Translations under genes and position numbers: made by a program
NCBI GenBank assembly: GCA_014879945.1
Contig: JACSRE010000381.1
Location: forward strand, 1 to 64,000
Direction of reading: 5' to 3'
Source of the DNA: Myxococcus sp.
GTDB taxonomy: Bacteria > Myxococcota > Myxococcia > Myxococcales > Myxococcaceae
Length of the DNA: 64,000 nucleotides
Shown here: positions 18,330 through 27,579 of the stretch, one piece after another
Layout of the letters: each line of letters opens with the position of its first letter
Position numbering within the stretch: the stretch's first letter is position 1
The notes under the pieces: model-generated
Database searches by the model: none
What the model saw: only the letters and a program-made list of their open reading frames with translations
Told to the model about the DNA's origin: nothing

Positions 18330-18962
18330 TCAGTCGCCCCAGTTCAGGGGCGCTCCCGGCGCGGCCGCCCCCGCGACCCTGGCTGCGCCGTGGGAGTGCT
18401 GGCGCTCCTGCCTGACCGAGTTCGCGGTGCCGGCCAGGGTCAACCCGCCCAGCAGCACCACCGCGCCGACGAGCCGGTCGATCACCACCGGCGTCACCTC
18501 GCGCCACCCCGAGAGCGCCACCACGCCGATGACGAGGAAGGCGGTCGCGCTGAGCGACTCGGTCACCTCGCCTCCCGGCCTCAGGATGGAGACGTCGAGC
18601 GCGCGGAAGACGCCGACGCACAGGCACGAGACGCCGAGCACCAACGCCATCGCCTCGGGGAGGATCGGCGCGCCAGTGATGAGGCCCAACCCCGCGAGGA
18701 ACCCGGCGAGCACCAGCTGGAGCGCGCCCGCGACGAGGTGTGAGGTGCCGATGGCGTGGTGCTTCATCAACGAGGCGCCGCCGGCCAGCTCGAAGAGGCT
18801 CCACCCCACCGCCAGCGCCGCCGGCAGGCGCAGCGACGACGGCGGGTCAGGCTGCGCCGAGACGGCCAACAGCGCCGACCCGACGAAGGCCAGGGCGATG
18901 CCCACGGGGAGCGCCCACGGGGCCACCTCAGGCTGCTCGATGTGCTGGTCGGCGTGCGCCAT
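18330..18962 (-). CDS. multi-TM membrane protein (HdeD/DUF308-like)
   Basis: ATG at 18962 MAHADQHIEQPEVAPWALPVGIALAFVG...; about 6 hydrophobic segments. Confidence 0.55.
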   Translation of the reverse strand: MAHADQHIEQPEVAPWALPVGIALAFVGSALLAVSAQPDPPSSLRLPAALAVGWSLFELAGGASLMKHHAIGTSHLVAGALQLVLAGFLAGLGLITGAPILPEAMALVLGVSCLCVGVFRALDVSILRPGGEVTESLSATAFLVIGVVALSGWREVTPVVIDRLVGAVVLLGGLTLAGTANSVRQERQHSHGAARVAGAAAPGAPLNWGD

Positions 18963-19119
18963 GGTTGCCCCCGTCGCGAGTGTCATCGAGAGCCGTGAGC
19001 ATCGGGCGTGCCTCTCGCGAACCACGCGAGCCGTCGATGCGCCCCGCGATTCCCCGCTCAGAGCGACGGCTCCGCCGGTCGGATTGATGGGCTGAGGCGT
19101 CCGCGCCGCTGACCGCGAG

Positions 19120-19644
19120 TCAGGGTGGCCGGCGGATCAACAGCAGGGTTGCCGCTGCGCCCAGCGCGACCAGCAAGGCGACCAGCGCGAGCAGCACCGG
19201 GTCGACGCGCCGACGCCCCCCGCCGGGCGTGAGCGTCTTCTCGGTGTGCAGCTCGCTCGGGTCGATGACCTCGACGCGAAGGCGAACCCCGCGCGCCGAG
19301 AGCTCCGCGGTCAACCACGAGACGAGGCGCGCGTACTCGTCGTCGGTGAAGTCGAGCGGCCCCGCGCCGCGCAGCTCCTGGGTCAGCCGCAGCGTGGGGT
19401 ACTCCTTCACCGCGCACTCGGCGTTCACCAGGTCGAGCCAGCCGATGGCCACGACGGAAGGGCCGGCGACGAGCGTGAGCACCTGGCGGGACCGCTTGCC
19501 GGCCTCGGTGCTGGGCCCCAGCGGCTCCTTCACCACCAGCACGCGGTGGGCGGCGCCGACCGGCCGCGCAGCGAAGGTGCTGGTCAGCTGGTCCGCGACC
19601 CCGACGAGCGAGCGGGCCACCGTCGTGTAGGGACCCTCGGGCAT
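19120..19644 (-). CDS. hypothetical C-terminally anchored membrane protein
   Basis: ATG 19644 MPEGPYTTVARSLVGVADQLTST...; C-term TM VDPVLLALVALLVALGAAATLLLIRRPP. Confidence 0.55.
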   Translation of the reverse strand: MPEGPYTTVARSLVGVADQLTSTFAARPVGAAHRVLVVKEPLGPSTEAGKRSRQVLTLVAGPSVVAIGWLDLVNAECAVKEYPTLRLTQELRGAGPLDFTDDEYARLVSWLTAELSARGVRLRVEVIDPSELHTEKTLTPGGGRRRVDPVLLALVALLVALGAAATLLLIRRPP

Positions 19645-19748
19645 GCGCGCACTCTGCCAGACTCGGCGAGCTCGTCGGCGACGGTGACGACCGGGCTGGC
19701 GCTCCCGCCTCTCGTTGGGGCCAGCGGCCGGCCGAGCCGCCTCACGGC

Positions 19749-21791
19749 TCAGGGAGCCACGGCCGGCTCGTACTGCCCGAGGAGCGCCTTCAACTCGGCC
19801 TCGACCGCCAACCCGCGGCCAGCGAGATCGACGCGCTGCTGCGGGTCTTCGTGCATGTCGTAGAGCCGCACGAGGTCGCGGTGCTTTCCCGGAATCACCA
19901 CCAGCTTGTAGCGGGCGTTGCGCGCCATGCGGTCCTTCGCGGCGATGACGGCCTTTCGGAACTCGGGCTTGAGCACCAGGTTGTGCCGGAACGACGCGTC
20001 GACCTCGAGGGTGTCGGCGGCGCCGGCGAGGTCGACCACCTCGGCGCGCTCGGCCTCGGTGAGGCCCGTCATGGCCTTCGACTTGGGGAAGAAGAGGTAG
20101 CAGGTCTCGGCGAAGGCGGTGAGCTGCGGGTCGGGCCGCTCGGACTTGAGCACCGCCGAGAGGTCCACCCCCTGCATCGTGGCCGGCGACGTGAGGCCGA
20201 GCAGCGCCAACACCGTCGGCGCCACGTCGACGGTGCGGGTGAGGGCCTCGACCTTCCCCGCCGGCCCGCCCGGCAGGCGCATCAAGAAGGGAATGCGGGT
20301 GCTCTGGTCGCCGCCGAAGAAGTTGGTGCCGTGGCCCAGCGTGGAGCCGGGGTCGTAGAGGTCTTCGCCGTGATCGCTGGTGACGATGACGATGGTGTCG
20401 TCGGCCAGCCCGCGCGCGTCGAGCCCGCGCAGCACCTCGCCCACCGTGTCGTCGAAGTCGCTCACCGCGCCGTCGTAGAGGTCGCGAAGGTGCTGCACCG
20501 TCTCGGGCGGCAGCGTCGGCGAGAAGCCCGTGGTGATGAGCTCGTGCGCGCGCACCTCGACCTGGTAGCGGTGCGGGCCGTCGTACCCGGGCGCGGCGTA
20601 CTTCGAGTTGAAGGGGTGACGCGCGTTGTACGGCAGGTGCGTGGGGCTGACGAAGAGCACGCCGAAGAAGGGCCGCCGCGCGCGCACGCTCGCGTCGATG
20701 TCGTCGAAGAGCTGCTCGGTCAACACCGTCGGCCGCGCGGCCCACGAGAGCGAGGCGCGGCCCGGCACCAGCACGTCGCCGAAGGGCGCCGGCACCGCGC
20801 CGAAGAAGAGCGAGACCAACACATGCGCGCGCATGGTGGCCTCGAGCAGCAGCGCCTCGAAGTTCTGAATCGGGCCGACCCGTCGCTTCGCGAACCCGAA
20901 GTCCACGAGGTCGAAGCAGTTCCCCACCCAGTCTGACGAGACGAAGGTGTCGTAGCCCTGCGCGGCCAGCAGCCTCGGCAGCAGCTCCGCGCGCGCCTCG
21001 ACGGCGGCGACCTCGTCACGCGAGGGGTACATGCTGCGCAGCCCGTGCGCCGGAGGGAAGAGGCCGGTCAGCACCGTCGTCCACGACTCCAGCGTGCTGG
21101 CCGTCGAGACGTGGTGCTGCTGCAGGTCCAGCGCGTGGGCGGCGAAGGCGTCGAGGTGCGGCGTCAGCCCCTCACGCGCAGCGCCGTGAACGCCGAGGCG
21201 ATCGAAGCGCCACGAGTCGGCCGCGAGCACCAGCACGTTGGGCCTCGTGAGGCGGGTGGCCTTGGGCGGCGTGGGGCGCCAGGCGGCCGCGGCGGTCGCC
21301 ACGCCCAGCAGCAGCGCCACCAGCACCCTCCGCCGCGCGCCCCGCACCCAGTCGAGGACCGCCACCACCACCAGCGCCCCGAAGAGCGCGCTCGACAGCT
21401 CGAGCCCATGGAGCCGCTCCACCGTCGAGAGGTCCACCCGCAGCTTCCGCTCCACGCTGTCGAAGAAGCCGGGGCTGAGCAGCAGCGCGGGCCCGAGCGC
21501 GCACAGCAGCACGCCCACGTCCACCACCACCATCGAGGCCACCAGCCGAGCGCCCGTCGCGCGCCCCAGCCAGGGCCTCGACAGGAAGGTCAGCGCCAGC
21601 GCGATGACGAGGTACGCCGGCAGCGCCCGCAGCTGCGCCAGCACCGCGAAGCTCAGGTACGGCCCGCGCGCGAGCGCCGCGAAGCGCTCCGCCACCTCGG
21701 ACGACTGCGAGACGAAGGCCGCGACACACAGCGCCCAGACGGCGACGCAGGCCACCACCTGGAGCAGCAGCAGCTGTCGAACGCGAGCCAC
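19749..21791 (-). CDS. sulfatase/alkaline-phosphatase superfamily membrane protein (LTA-synthase-like architecture)
   Basis: N-term TM helices; NVLVLAADSWRFDRLGVHG; IVTSDHGEDLYDPGSTLGHG; PFFGVLFVSPTHLPY. Confidence 0.85.
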   Translation of the reverse strand: MARVRQLLLLQVVACVAVWALCVAAFVSQSSEVAERFAALARGPYLSFAVLAQLRALPAYLVIALALTFLSRPWLGRATGARLVASMVVVDVGVLLCALGPALLLSPGFFDSVERKLRVDLSTVERLHGLELSSALFGALVVVAVLDWVRGARRRVLVALLLGVATAAAAWRPTPPKATRLTRPNVLVLAADSWRFDRLGVHGAAREGLTPHLDAFAAHALDLQQHHVSTASTLESWTTVLTGLFPPAHGLRSMYPSRDEVAAVEARAELLPRLLAAQGYDTFVSSDWVGNCFDLVDFGFAKRRVGPIQNFEALLLEATMRAHVLVSLFFGAVPAPFGDVLVPGRASLSWAARPTVLTEQLFDDIDASVRARRPFFGVLFVSPTHLPYNARHPFNSKYAAPGYDGPHRYQVEVRAHELITTGFSPTLPPETVQHLRDLYDGAVSDFDDTVGEVLRGLDARGLADDTIVIVTSDHGEDLYDPGSTLGHGTNFFGGDQSTRIPFLMRLPGGPAGKVEALTRTVDVAPTVLALLGLTSPATMQGVDLSAVLKSERPDPQLTAFAETCYLFFPKSKAMTGLTEAERAEVVDLAGAADTLEVDASFRHNLVLKPEFRKAVIAAKDRMARNARYKLVVIPGKHRDLVRLYDMHEDPQQRVDLAGRGLAVEAELKALLGQYEPAVAP

Positions 21792-21831
21792 GCAGCCAGG
21801 GGCCCTACACCAACGACGCCCCGATGGAACG

Positions 21832-22458
21832 TCACTGCTTCTTCGCGTGCACCTCGAGCGTCAGCAGCACGTTGTCGGCGATGAGGTTGTCGGGCTTGCC
21901 CGGGTAGGCGATGCCGAAGTCCTTCCGGTTGATGGCGAACTCGGCCTTCACGTCGACCTGCTCGGCCCCCACCGTCACCTCGGCCGGGAAGGCGATGGTC
22001 TTCGTCACGCCGCGCAGGGTGAGGTCACCCGTCACCTCGTAGCGCGCCCCCTCGAGCCCCTTGAAGCTGCTCGAGACGAACCGCGAGGTGGGGAACTGCT
22101 CCACCAGGAAGAAGTCGGCGTCTCGAAGGTGCTGCGAGAGCTTGTCGCTGTCGGTGAAGACCGACGCCATCTCGAGGTCGACCTGCACGCGGCTCTTCGC
22201 GAGGTCGCCGTCGACGACCTCGACCACCCCCGCGAAGGTGTTGAAGCCGCCCTCGTGCTTCCCGGTCACCTTCGCGCCCACGAAGCCCACCTTCGCGTTC
22301 GCCTGGCTGAAGGGGAACCGCGTCGCGTTGGCGAGCGGCGCCAGCGCCACCTGCGCAGGCCGGGTGGGCGCCGAGACGACGGCCTTCGTCTTGTCTTTGG
22401 CGGGGTCTGGGCAGGCTGCGAGGGCGAACGCGGTGAGCACGAGCGGGAAGAGGCGCAT
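21832..22458 (-). CDS. YceI family lipoprotein
   Basis: MRLFPLVLTAFALAAC lipobox; FAGVVEVVDGDLAKSRVQVDLEMASVFTDSDKLSQHLRDADFF; FAINRKDFGIAYPGKPDNLIADNVLLTLEVHA. Confidence 0.9.
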   Translation of the reverse strand: MRLFPLVLTAFALAACPDPAKDKTKAVVSAPTRPAQVALAPLANATRFPFSQANAKVGFVGAKVTGKHEGGFNTFAGVVEVVDGDLAKSRVQVDLEMASVFTDSDKLSQHLRDADFFLVEQFPTSRFVSSSFKGLEGARYEVTGDLTLRGVTKTIAFPAEVTVGAEQVDVKAEFAINRKDFGIAYPGKPDNLIADNVLLTLEVHAKKQ

Positions 22459-22504
22459 GCCCCCCGTATGACGAGTCCCCGCCCGGAGTTTCAAGGAGAA
22501 CGTC

Positions 22505-24235
22505 TCAGGCCCGCGAGAGGAACCGCTTCGACACCAGGTGCTCGATGAGCTCGAGCGCCGCCCCCTCGTCCACCGCGAGCTTCTTCATCAGCCGGCCCGA
22601 CGCCGCGTCGACGGTGGTGGGCCTGGCGCACGCAGCGAGCGCCTCGAGCACCGCGGTGGCGGCTTCTCCCTGCTGCAGCATCGGGTCCTCGAAGGCGCGC
22701 GGGTCGAGCGCCGGAGCGCACGCCAGGCCGGCCCCGATGACCGACCGGAGCACCGTCACCGGCGCGCCGGCCACCTTCGAGGGCACCACGTGCGCGCCGA
22801 GCCAGTCGCCGAGCGCGACCGAGCGCGTCACCGTCGTCGCCTCGAGCCTGGTGCGCCCGGTGAGCGCAGGCGCCTCGCGCTCCGCGTGCGCCGCCAACAG
22901 CTCATCGAGCCTGGCGCAGTTGCGGGTGACCGCCTTCTCGAGCGCCGCGTCGGCGAAGCGCACCATGGGGATGGCGCCGCCAGGCTTTCGTTTGCCGAAG
23001 AAGGTGAGGAAGTCGTCGAAGGTCACCGCCTCGGACACCATGCCGAAGCGCTCGGCGTGCGACGTCACCAACGCGCCGGGCTGCGACTGCAGCCGCTGGT
23101 AGCTGACCTTGCAGCCCTTCGCGAGCACCTGCTCCATCAGGCGCTGCTCCTCAGCGAGCGCGGCCGGCGTCGCCAGGGGGAGGCCGGCGATGCCGCTCAC
23201 CTCGAGCTCGAGGTTGGGGTAGCGCAGGCAGTCGTCGATGGTGGCGAAGAGCGCCTCGTCGGTCGGGCACGGCTTCAAGAGGCTCGCGCCCATCAACGCC
23301 TGCCGCTGGGTCTGCGAGAAGCAGCCGATGTCGAGCACCAGCGCCACGCGGTGAAAGGTCTTCGCGAGCGCCGCCACCAGGCCCGGCGCCGGCACGCCCC
23401 AGAGGAAGTACGTCGTGCTCTGCCGCGAGAGGTCGAGCCCCGGCCACACGTCACAGAGGTACTCGGTGGAGCCGCCGGGGAAGTCGTAGCGGTACTGCCA
23501 CACGCGGTCGCCGAGCTCGCGGTGGTCTTGTCGAACCGACTCGTGCGGCCTCAGGAACGGCATCGGGCGCCCGAACGACAGGCGCTGGGCCGCGCGCCGG
23601 CCGCCGCAGTACACGCAGGACTGGTCGCAGCCCTTGCCGGGGGCGATCCACCCCGAGAAGCCGCTGAGGTCGAGCTGCGAGAGGAAGATGTCGTCGAAGT
23701 GCGAGTAGAAGACGTCGGCGCTCGCCTCGGTCTGCACGTAGCCAAAGGGCACCTTGACGGGCACGCCGTCGGGGCCGCGGTGGGCGCGGTTGGGGGCGTC
23801 GGGGTCGCCGCGACAGAGCGCCAGGAACGGCACCTCGCCGTCGCCCATCACGACGTCGTCGACGCTCTCGTGCACCAGCAGCTGCTGCCACCACAGCGCG
23901 GCGGAGTTGCCGCCCAGCACCACCTTCACCTTCGGGTCGATGCGCTTGAGGGCCCGGGCGATGACGAGCGCGCGGTGCACGTGGAGGTACCACTTGAGGC
24001 TGATGCCCACCACGCTCGGCTTCACGCGCGCCATCAGCCGCTTGAGCGAGCGCGTCAGCCCCTCTTCGTTCTGGTCCCAGTCGCAGAGCCTGACGTACGC
24101 CTCGACGCCGTTGCGCCGCAGAAAACCCGCGAGGTAGAGGATGCCGCAGGTCGCCTCGCCGCGGCCGCCCCCGAGCAGGAGCACTGGACCGGACGAGGAG
24201 GCGCTGCGGGGTGAGGCGCGTTGGACCGCCGACAT
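22505..24235 (-). CDS. cobalamin-binding domain radical SAM protein
   Basis: N-term Rossmann-like B12-binding region (VVGISLKWYLH...KVKVVLGGNSAALWWQQLLVHESVDDVVMGDGEVPF); radical SAM CxxxCxxC GKGCDQSCVYCGG. Confidence 0.85.
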   Translation of the reverse strand: MSAVQRASPRSASSSGPVLLLGGGRGEATCGILYLAGFLRRNGVEAYVRLCDWDQNEEGLTRSLKRLMARVKPSVVGISLKWYLHVHRALVIARALKRIDPKVKVVLGGNSAALWWQQLLVHESVDDVVMGDGEVPFLALCRGDPDAPNRAHRGPDGVPVKVPFGYVQTEASADVFYSHFDDIFLSQLDLSGFSGWIAPGKGCDQSCVYCGGRRAAQRLSFGRPMPFLRPHESVRQDHRELGDRVWQYRYDFPGGSTEYLCDVWPGLDLSRQSTTYFLWGVPAPGLVAALAKTFHRVALVLDIGCFSQTQRQALMGASLLKPCPTDEALFATIDDCLRYPNLELEVSGIAGLPLATPAALAEEQRLMEQVLAKGCKVSYQRLQSQPGALVTSHAERFGMVSEAVTFDDFLTFFGKRKPGGAIPMVRFADAALEKAVTRNCARLDELLAAHAEREAPALTGRTRLEATTVTRSVALGDWLGAHVVPSKVAGAPVTVLRSVIGAGLACAPALDPRAFEDPMLQQGEAATAVLEALAACARPTTVDAASGRLMKKLAVDEGAALELIEHLVSKRFLSRA

Positions 24236-24331
24236 CGTGGCTCCGGGTGAGAAGACGGCGGAGCCTAACCGCAAGTCAGCCCACGCGCCGGACCAGCGGG
24301 CAGTGCCCCGGGCCGCGGGGGGGGGCCTCGC

Positions 24332-24802
24332 TCAGTGCCGTCGCAGCTCGTCTTCGAGCCGCCACAGCGTGAGCAGCTCGTCCTTGTCCCACGCGTGCTT
24401 CGGCTCGTTCGGGCTGGCCGCGGCGCCTCCGACGGTGCTCACCCAGTCGAGGATGCGCACGGCGCGCGCCTCGTCGCTCTCGCCCGTCAGCCGCACCACC
24501 ATCATCAGCTCGCGCAGCTCGGCGAACGTCTCGGCGCTGGGCCGCTCGGCCAGGTAGCGGTTGATGAACTCCAGCGCGTCGCTCCGCCTGACGACGGGCC
24601 CCCCGGCGTGCGCCTCGAGGAGCGCCAGGTGCTGGTTCACGAACGCGAGGATCATGGCGCGCTCCGCCGGTTGCACCACGCCGTCGGCCCACGCCATCTC
24701 GACCAGGGGCAGGGCGTCGAGCAGGTAGACCATCGGCCCGGGAACACCGCGGGCGACCAATCGCGACAGCGCTTCGGAGCGGGTCATCGGGACGTGTGCC
24801 AT
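24332..24802 (-). CDS. TerB-like helical protein
   Basis: MAHVPMTRSEALSRLVARG...DALPLVEMAWADGVVQPAERAMILAFVNQHLALLE. Confidence 0.5.
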   Translation of the reverse strand: MAHVPMTRSEALSRLVARGVPGPMVYLLDALPLVEMAWADGVVQPAERAMILAFVNQHLALLEAHAGGPVVRRSDALEFINRYLAERPSAETFAELRELMMVVRLTGESDEARAVRILDWVSTVGGAAASPNEPKHAWDKDELLTLWRLEDELRRH

Positions 24803-24916
24803 GCGTTGTCTGTAAGGAGATGAAGGCAGGCCAACCATCGAATCGCTCGATGCGGGGCGACCGGTTTCTCTGGGTTCCATGAGGCAAGCAGCCGCCATCA
24901 CTGATAGCCACGGGCC

Positions 24917-25243
24917 ATGAGCGAGCAGCGCTGTCCCATCTGCACCATGAACGACGTCCTCGCGCACGCCGAGCGCTGGGAGTGCGCCACCTGTGGCCAC
25001 GAGTGGATCAGAGCGGCGGCGGCGCCGGCAGCGCGGGTGGTGAAGGACGCGCACGGGCAGGCCCTGGCCGACGGCGACACCGTGGTGTTGATCAAGGACC
25101 TCAAGCTCCGCGGCTCCTCCGAGGTGCTCAAGCAGGGCACGAAGGTGAAGGGCATTCGCCTCGTCGACGGCGACCATGAGATCGACTGCCGCATCGACGG
25201 CAGCCCCATGGGGCTCAAGGCCGAGTTCGTGAAGAAGGCGTGA
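24917..25243 (+). CDS. YjdM/PhnA-type zinc ribbon protein
   Basis: CPICTMNDVLAHAERWECATCGHEW; VVKDAHGQALADGDTVVLIKDLKLRGSSEVLKQGTKVKGIRLVDGDHEIDC. Confidence 0.92.
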   Translation: MSEQRCPICTMNDVLAHAERWECATCGHEWIRAAAAPAARVVKDAHGQALADGDTVVLIKDLKLRGSSEVLKQGTKVKGIRLVDGDHEIDCRIDGSPMGLKAEFVKKA

Positions 25244-25254
25244 CGACGTCGCGC

Positions 25255-26262
25255 TCAGGGCGCCGAGAGCTGTCCGTCGTCTGACACCCGCACGCCCGAC
25301 TTCGGGAAGTCGCGCGCCGAGAGGGCGGCGATGGTCTTCTGGCCACGCCCGCGCTCGTCGGGCATCGGCACGCCCTTGCCCTCTTGCTTCGTCGAGAGCA
25401 CCCTGCCCTTCACGAAGCGCCCGTCGTCGGCCAGCTCCACCTCGAGCACCACCGAGACGCCGAGCGCGCCCCCGAGGCTGAAGCGCCCGTAGGTGGCGAA
25501 GTTGCCCAGCGAGTAGGCGATGAGGCGGCCCTGGTAGAGCTCCATCGCGCGCAGCACGTGCGGCCCGTGGCCGAGCACCACGTCGGCGCCTGCGTCGATG
25601 ACGCCGCGGGCGAAGGCCTTGAGGTCGCCGCGGTTCTCACCCAGATAGCGCTCGGCGCCGTCGCGCACCCGGTCGGCCCCCAGGCCCTCGGCGCCGCCGT
25701 GGAAGCTGACGATGACGAGGTCGTGCGTCGCCGCGGCCTTCGCCACCAGCGCCTTCGCGGCGGCGAGGTCGTTGACGTCGTTGGTGGCGCCCGAGGTGTG
25801 AAACGCGACCAGTGCGAGCCGCTTGCCCTTCACGGTGAGCGTGCCGACGGAGCCAGGCGGGCCGCTCCACACGATGCCCTGGGCGTCGAGCGCCGCCTCG
25901 GTCTCGCGGCGGCAGGCCTCGCCGAAGTCACCCGAGTGGTTGTTCGCCGTCGAGCCCAGGTCGATGCCGGCGCCCTTGAGGTACGCCGCGTAGCGGGTGG
26001 GCGACCGAAACGCGAAGCAGTTGCCGCCCTTGCGGCACTTCGCCGAGGTGCCCGAGTCACACAGCGGCCCCTCGAGGTTCGCGAAGGTGACGTCGGCGTC
26101 TCGCAGCAGAGGCGCGACCGCGTCGAGCAGGTGCGCGCCGTCGTCTGGGGGGAGCACGCCCTCGGGCACCGCGGTGCCCAGCATCACGTCACCGACCGCG
26201 CGCAGGCGGAGCGTCGGCTCGGCCTGGCCCAGCAGGAGCGCGACGACGAAGAGCGACGACAT
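25255..26262 (-). CDS. CapA family (poly-gamma-glutamate capsule-type metallophosphatase) protein
   Basis: RLRAVGDVMLG...VTFANLEGPLC...STANNHSGDFG...VIVSFHGGAE...DVVLGHGPHVLRAME. Confidence 0.88.
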   Translation of the reverse strand: MSSLFVVALLLGQAEPTLRLRAVGDVMLGTAVPEGVLPPDDGAHLLDAVAPLLRDADVTFANLEGPLCDSGTSAKCRKGGNCFAFRSPTRYAAYLKGAGIDLGSTANNHSGDFGEACRRETEAALDAQGIVWSGPPGSVGTLTVKGKRLALVAFHTSGATNDVNDLAAAKALVAKAAATHDLVIVSFHGGAEGLGADRVRDGAERYLGENRGDLKAFARGVIDAGADVVLGHGPHVLRAMELYQGRLIAYSLGNFATYGRFSLGGALGVSVVLEVELADDGRFVKGRVLSTKQEGKGVPMPDERGRGQKTIAALSARDFPKSGVRVSDDGQLSAP

Positions 26263-26284
26263 GACGGCCTCCTGGAGACACCAC

Positions 26285-26319
26285 GGCCCTGCGACTCCCG
26301 TGGCGGAGCGCGCAGGGCC
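26285..26319 (-). terminator. Strong bipartite hairpin downstream of actF
   Basis: GGCCCTGCG a CTCC cgtggc GGAG cg CGCAGGGCC; 18 bp after the actF stop, no U-tract. Confidence 0.5.
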
Positions 26320-26336
26320 GAAGGTGAGCCGGCGCT

Positions 26337-27572
26337 TTAGTAGTTCTCGTGCGCCAGCGAGTCCGACAGGCGCGGGTCGTTGATGGGGACGACCTTGTTC
26401 TTGTTGAGGAAGAACCCGAACGCCGCCAGGAACACCCCGAGCATGCCGATGAGGGCCGTCGCGTCGAGGTACGAGAGCGCGAAGTGCGGCTCGTGGTGGC
26501 CCCCGGTGTGCGCGCCGAAGTTCGGCATGATGAGCCAGTACATGTCGACCAGGTGCATGAAGAGCATCCACACGCAGCCGACCGCGAGGCCCACCCGGTG
26601 GCGCTTCACGTGCCGCGACACGAAGTAGAAGAACGGCACGAAGAAGTGCAGCACCGGCAGGGCGTACGACACGTGCTGCCAGCCGCCCGCCATGCGCACG
26701 ATGTAGAACTCGGTCTCTTCGGGAATGTTCGCGTACCAGATGAGGATGAACTGGCTGAACGCGATGTAGGCCCAGAAGACGCCGTAGCCGTAGACGTACT
26801 TGCCGAGGTCGTGGAAGTGCTCGGCAGTGATGGCCTTGGTGAGCACGCCCGCGCGCTGCAGCCCCATCGCCACCAGCGCGAGGAAGGCGTGGAACGCGAG
26901 GATGGACGCCGCGAAGTAGTAGATGCCGAAGATGGTCGAGTACCAGTGCGGCTGGAGCGACATCATCCAGTCGATGGCCTGGAAGCTCTGCGAGAGCGCG
27001 TAGAGGGCGATGCCCGGCGTGCTGACCAGCACCAGGCGCTTCACCAGGGCCTCGCGCGCCGCGGGGTTGGTCTCGGTGTCCATCTTGGTCGAGGTGTTGT
27101 GGAGCACCCACGCCAGCACGCTCCAGATGGCGAAGTAGATGGCCGCGCGCCCGAAGAAGGCGCCCGACGAGAGGAACCAGGTCTTGCGCGCGAGGATCTC
27201 GTCGATGTGGTCGGCGTGCGTCCACGGGTAGAGTTCGTGGAAGCCCACCGTCGCGATGGGGATGAAGAGGAACGCGAAGACCGGCAGCGTCACCGCCGCG
27301 GTCTCGGCGATGCGGCGCAGCACGATGTGCCAGCCCGCCTTCACCGCGTGGTTGATCAGCACCCAGCCGAGGGCGCCGAGCGCGAGCGCGAGCACGCTCT
27401 CGAAGGCCCAGAGGTACGCGAACATCGCGCGGGCCTTGTTGTCGCCGCCGGCCGAGGCCAGCGTCGCGCCCAGGCCGATGACGGCCATGGCGCCGCCGAG
27501 CATGGGCAGCTTCGCCCACAGGCTCGTCGAAGGAATCGTGATGTCGGTCGGCTTTTCGATGGCGTGGCTCAC
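26337..27572 (-). CDS. actF: Alternative complex III quinol:cytochrome c oxidoreductase membrane subunit ActF
   Basis: Position in act cluster; multi-TM; SQSFQAIDWMMSLQPHWYSTIFGIYYFAAS, NFGAHTGGHHEPHFALSYLDATALIGMLGVF. Confidence 0.9.
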   Translation of the reverse strand: MSHAIEKPTDITIPSTSLWAKLPMLGGAMAVIGLGATLASAGGDNKARAMFAYLWAFESVLALALGALGWVLINHAVKAGWHIVLRRIAETAAVTLPVFAFLFIPIATVGFHELYPWTHADHIDEILARKTWFLSSGAFFGRAAIYFAIWSVLAWVLHNTSTKMDTETNPAAREALVKRLVLVSTPGIALYALSQSFQAIDWMMSLQPHWYSTIFGIYYFAASILAFHAFLALVAMGLQRAGVLTKAITAEHFHDLGKYVYGYGVFWAYIAFSQFILIWYANIPEETEFYIVRMAGGWQHVSYALPVLHFFVPFFYFVSRHVKRHRVGLAVGCVWMLFMHLVDMYWLIMPNFGAHTGGHHEPHFALSYLDATALIGMLGVFLAAFGFFLNKNKVVPINDPRLSDSLAHENY

Positions 27573-27579
27573 GAGGTCC

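Noticed and set aside
19120-20745. 541-aa minus ORF
   Set aside because: Its first two thirds are an alternate frame of the sulfatase-fold gene; only 19120-19644 is credible
25255-27519. Single 754-aa minus ORF joining actF region and CapA
   Set aside because: The N-terminal 400 aa are an out-of-frame reading of actF; the real CapA gene starts at ATG 26262 with a signal peptide
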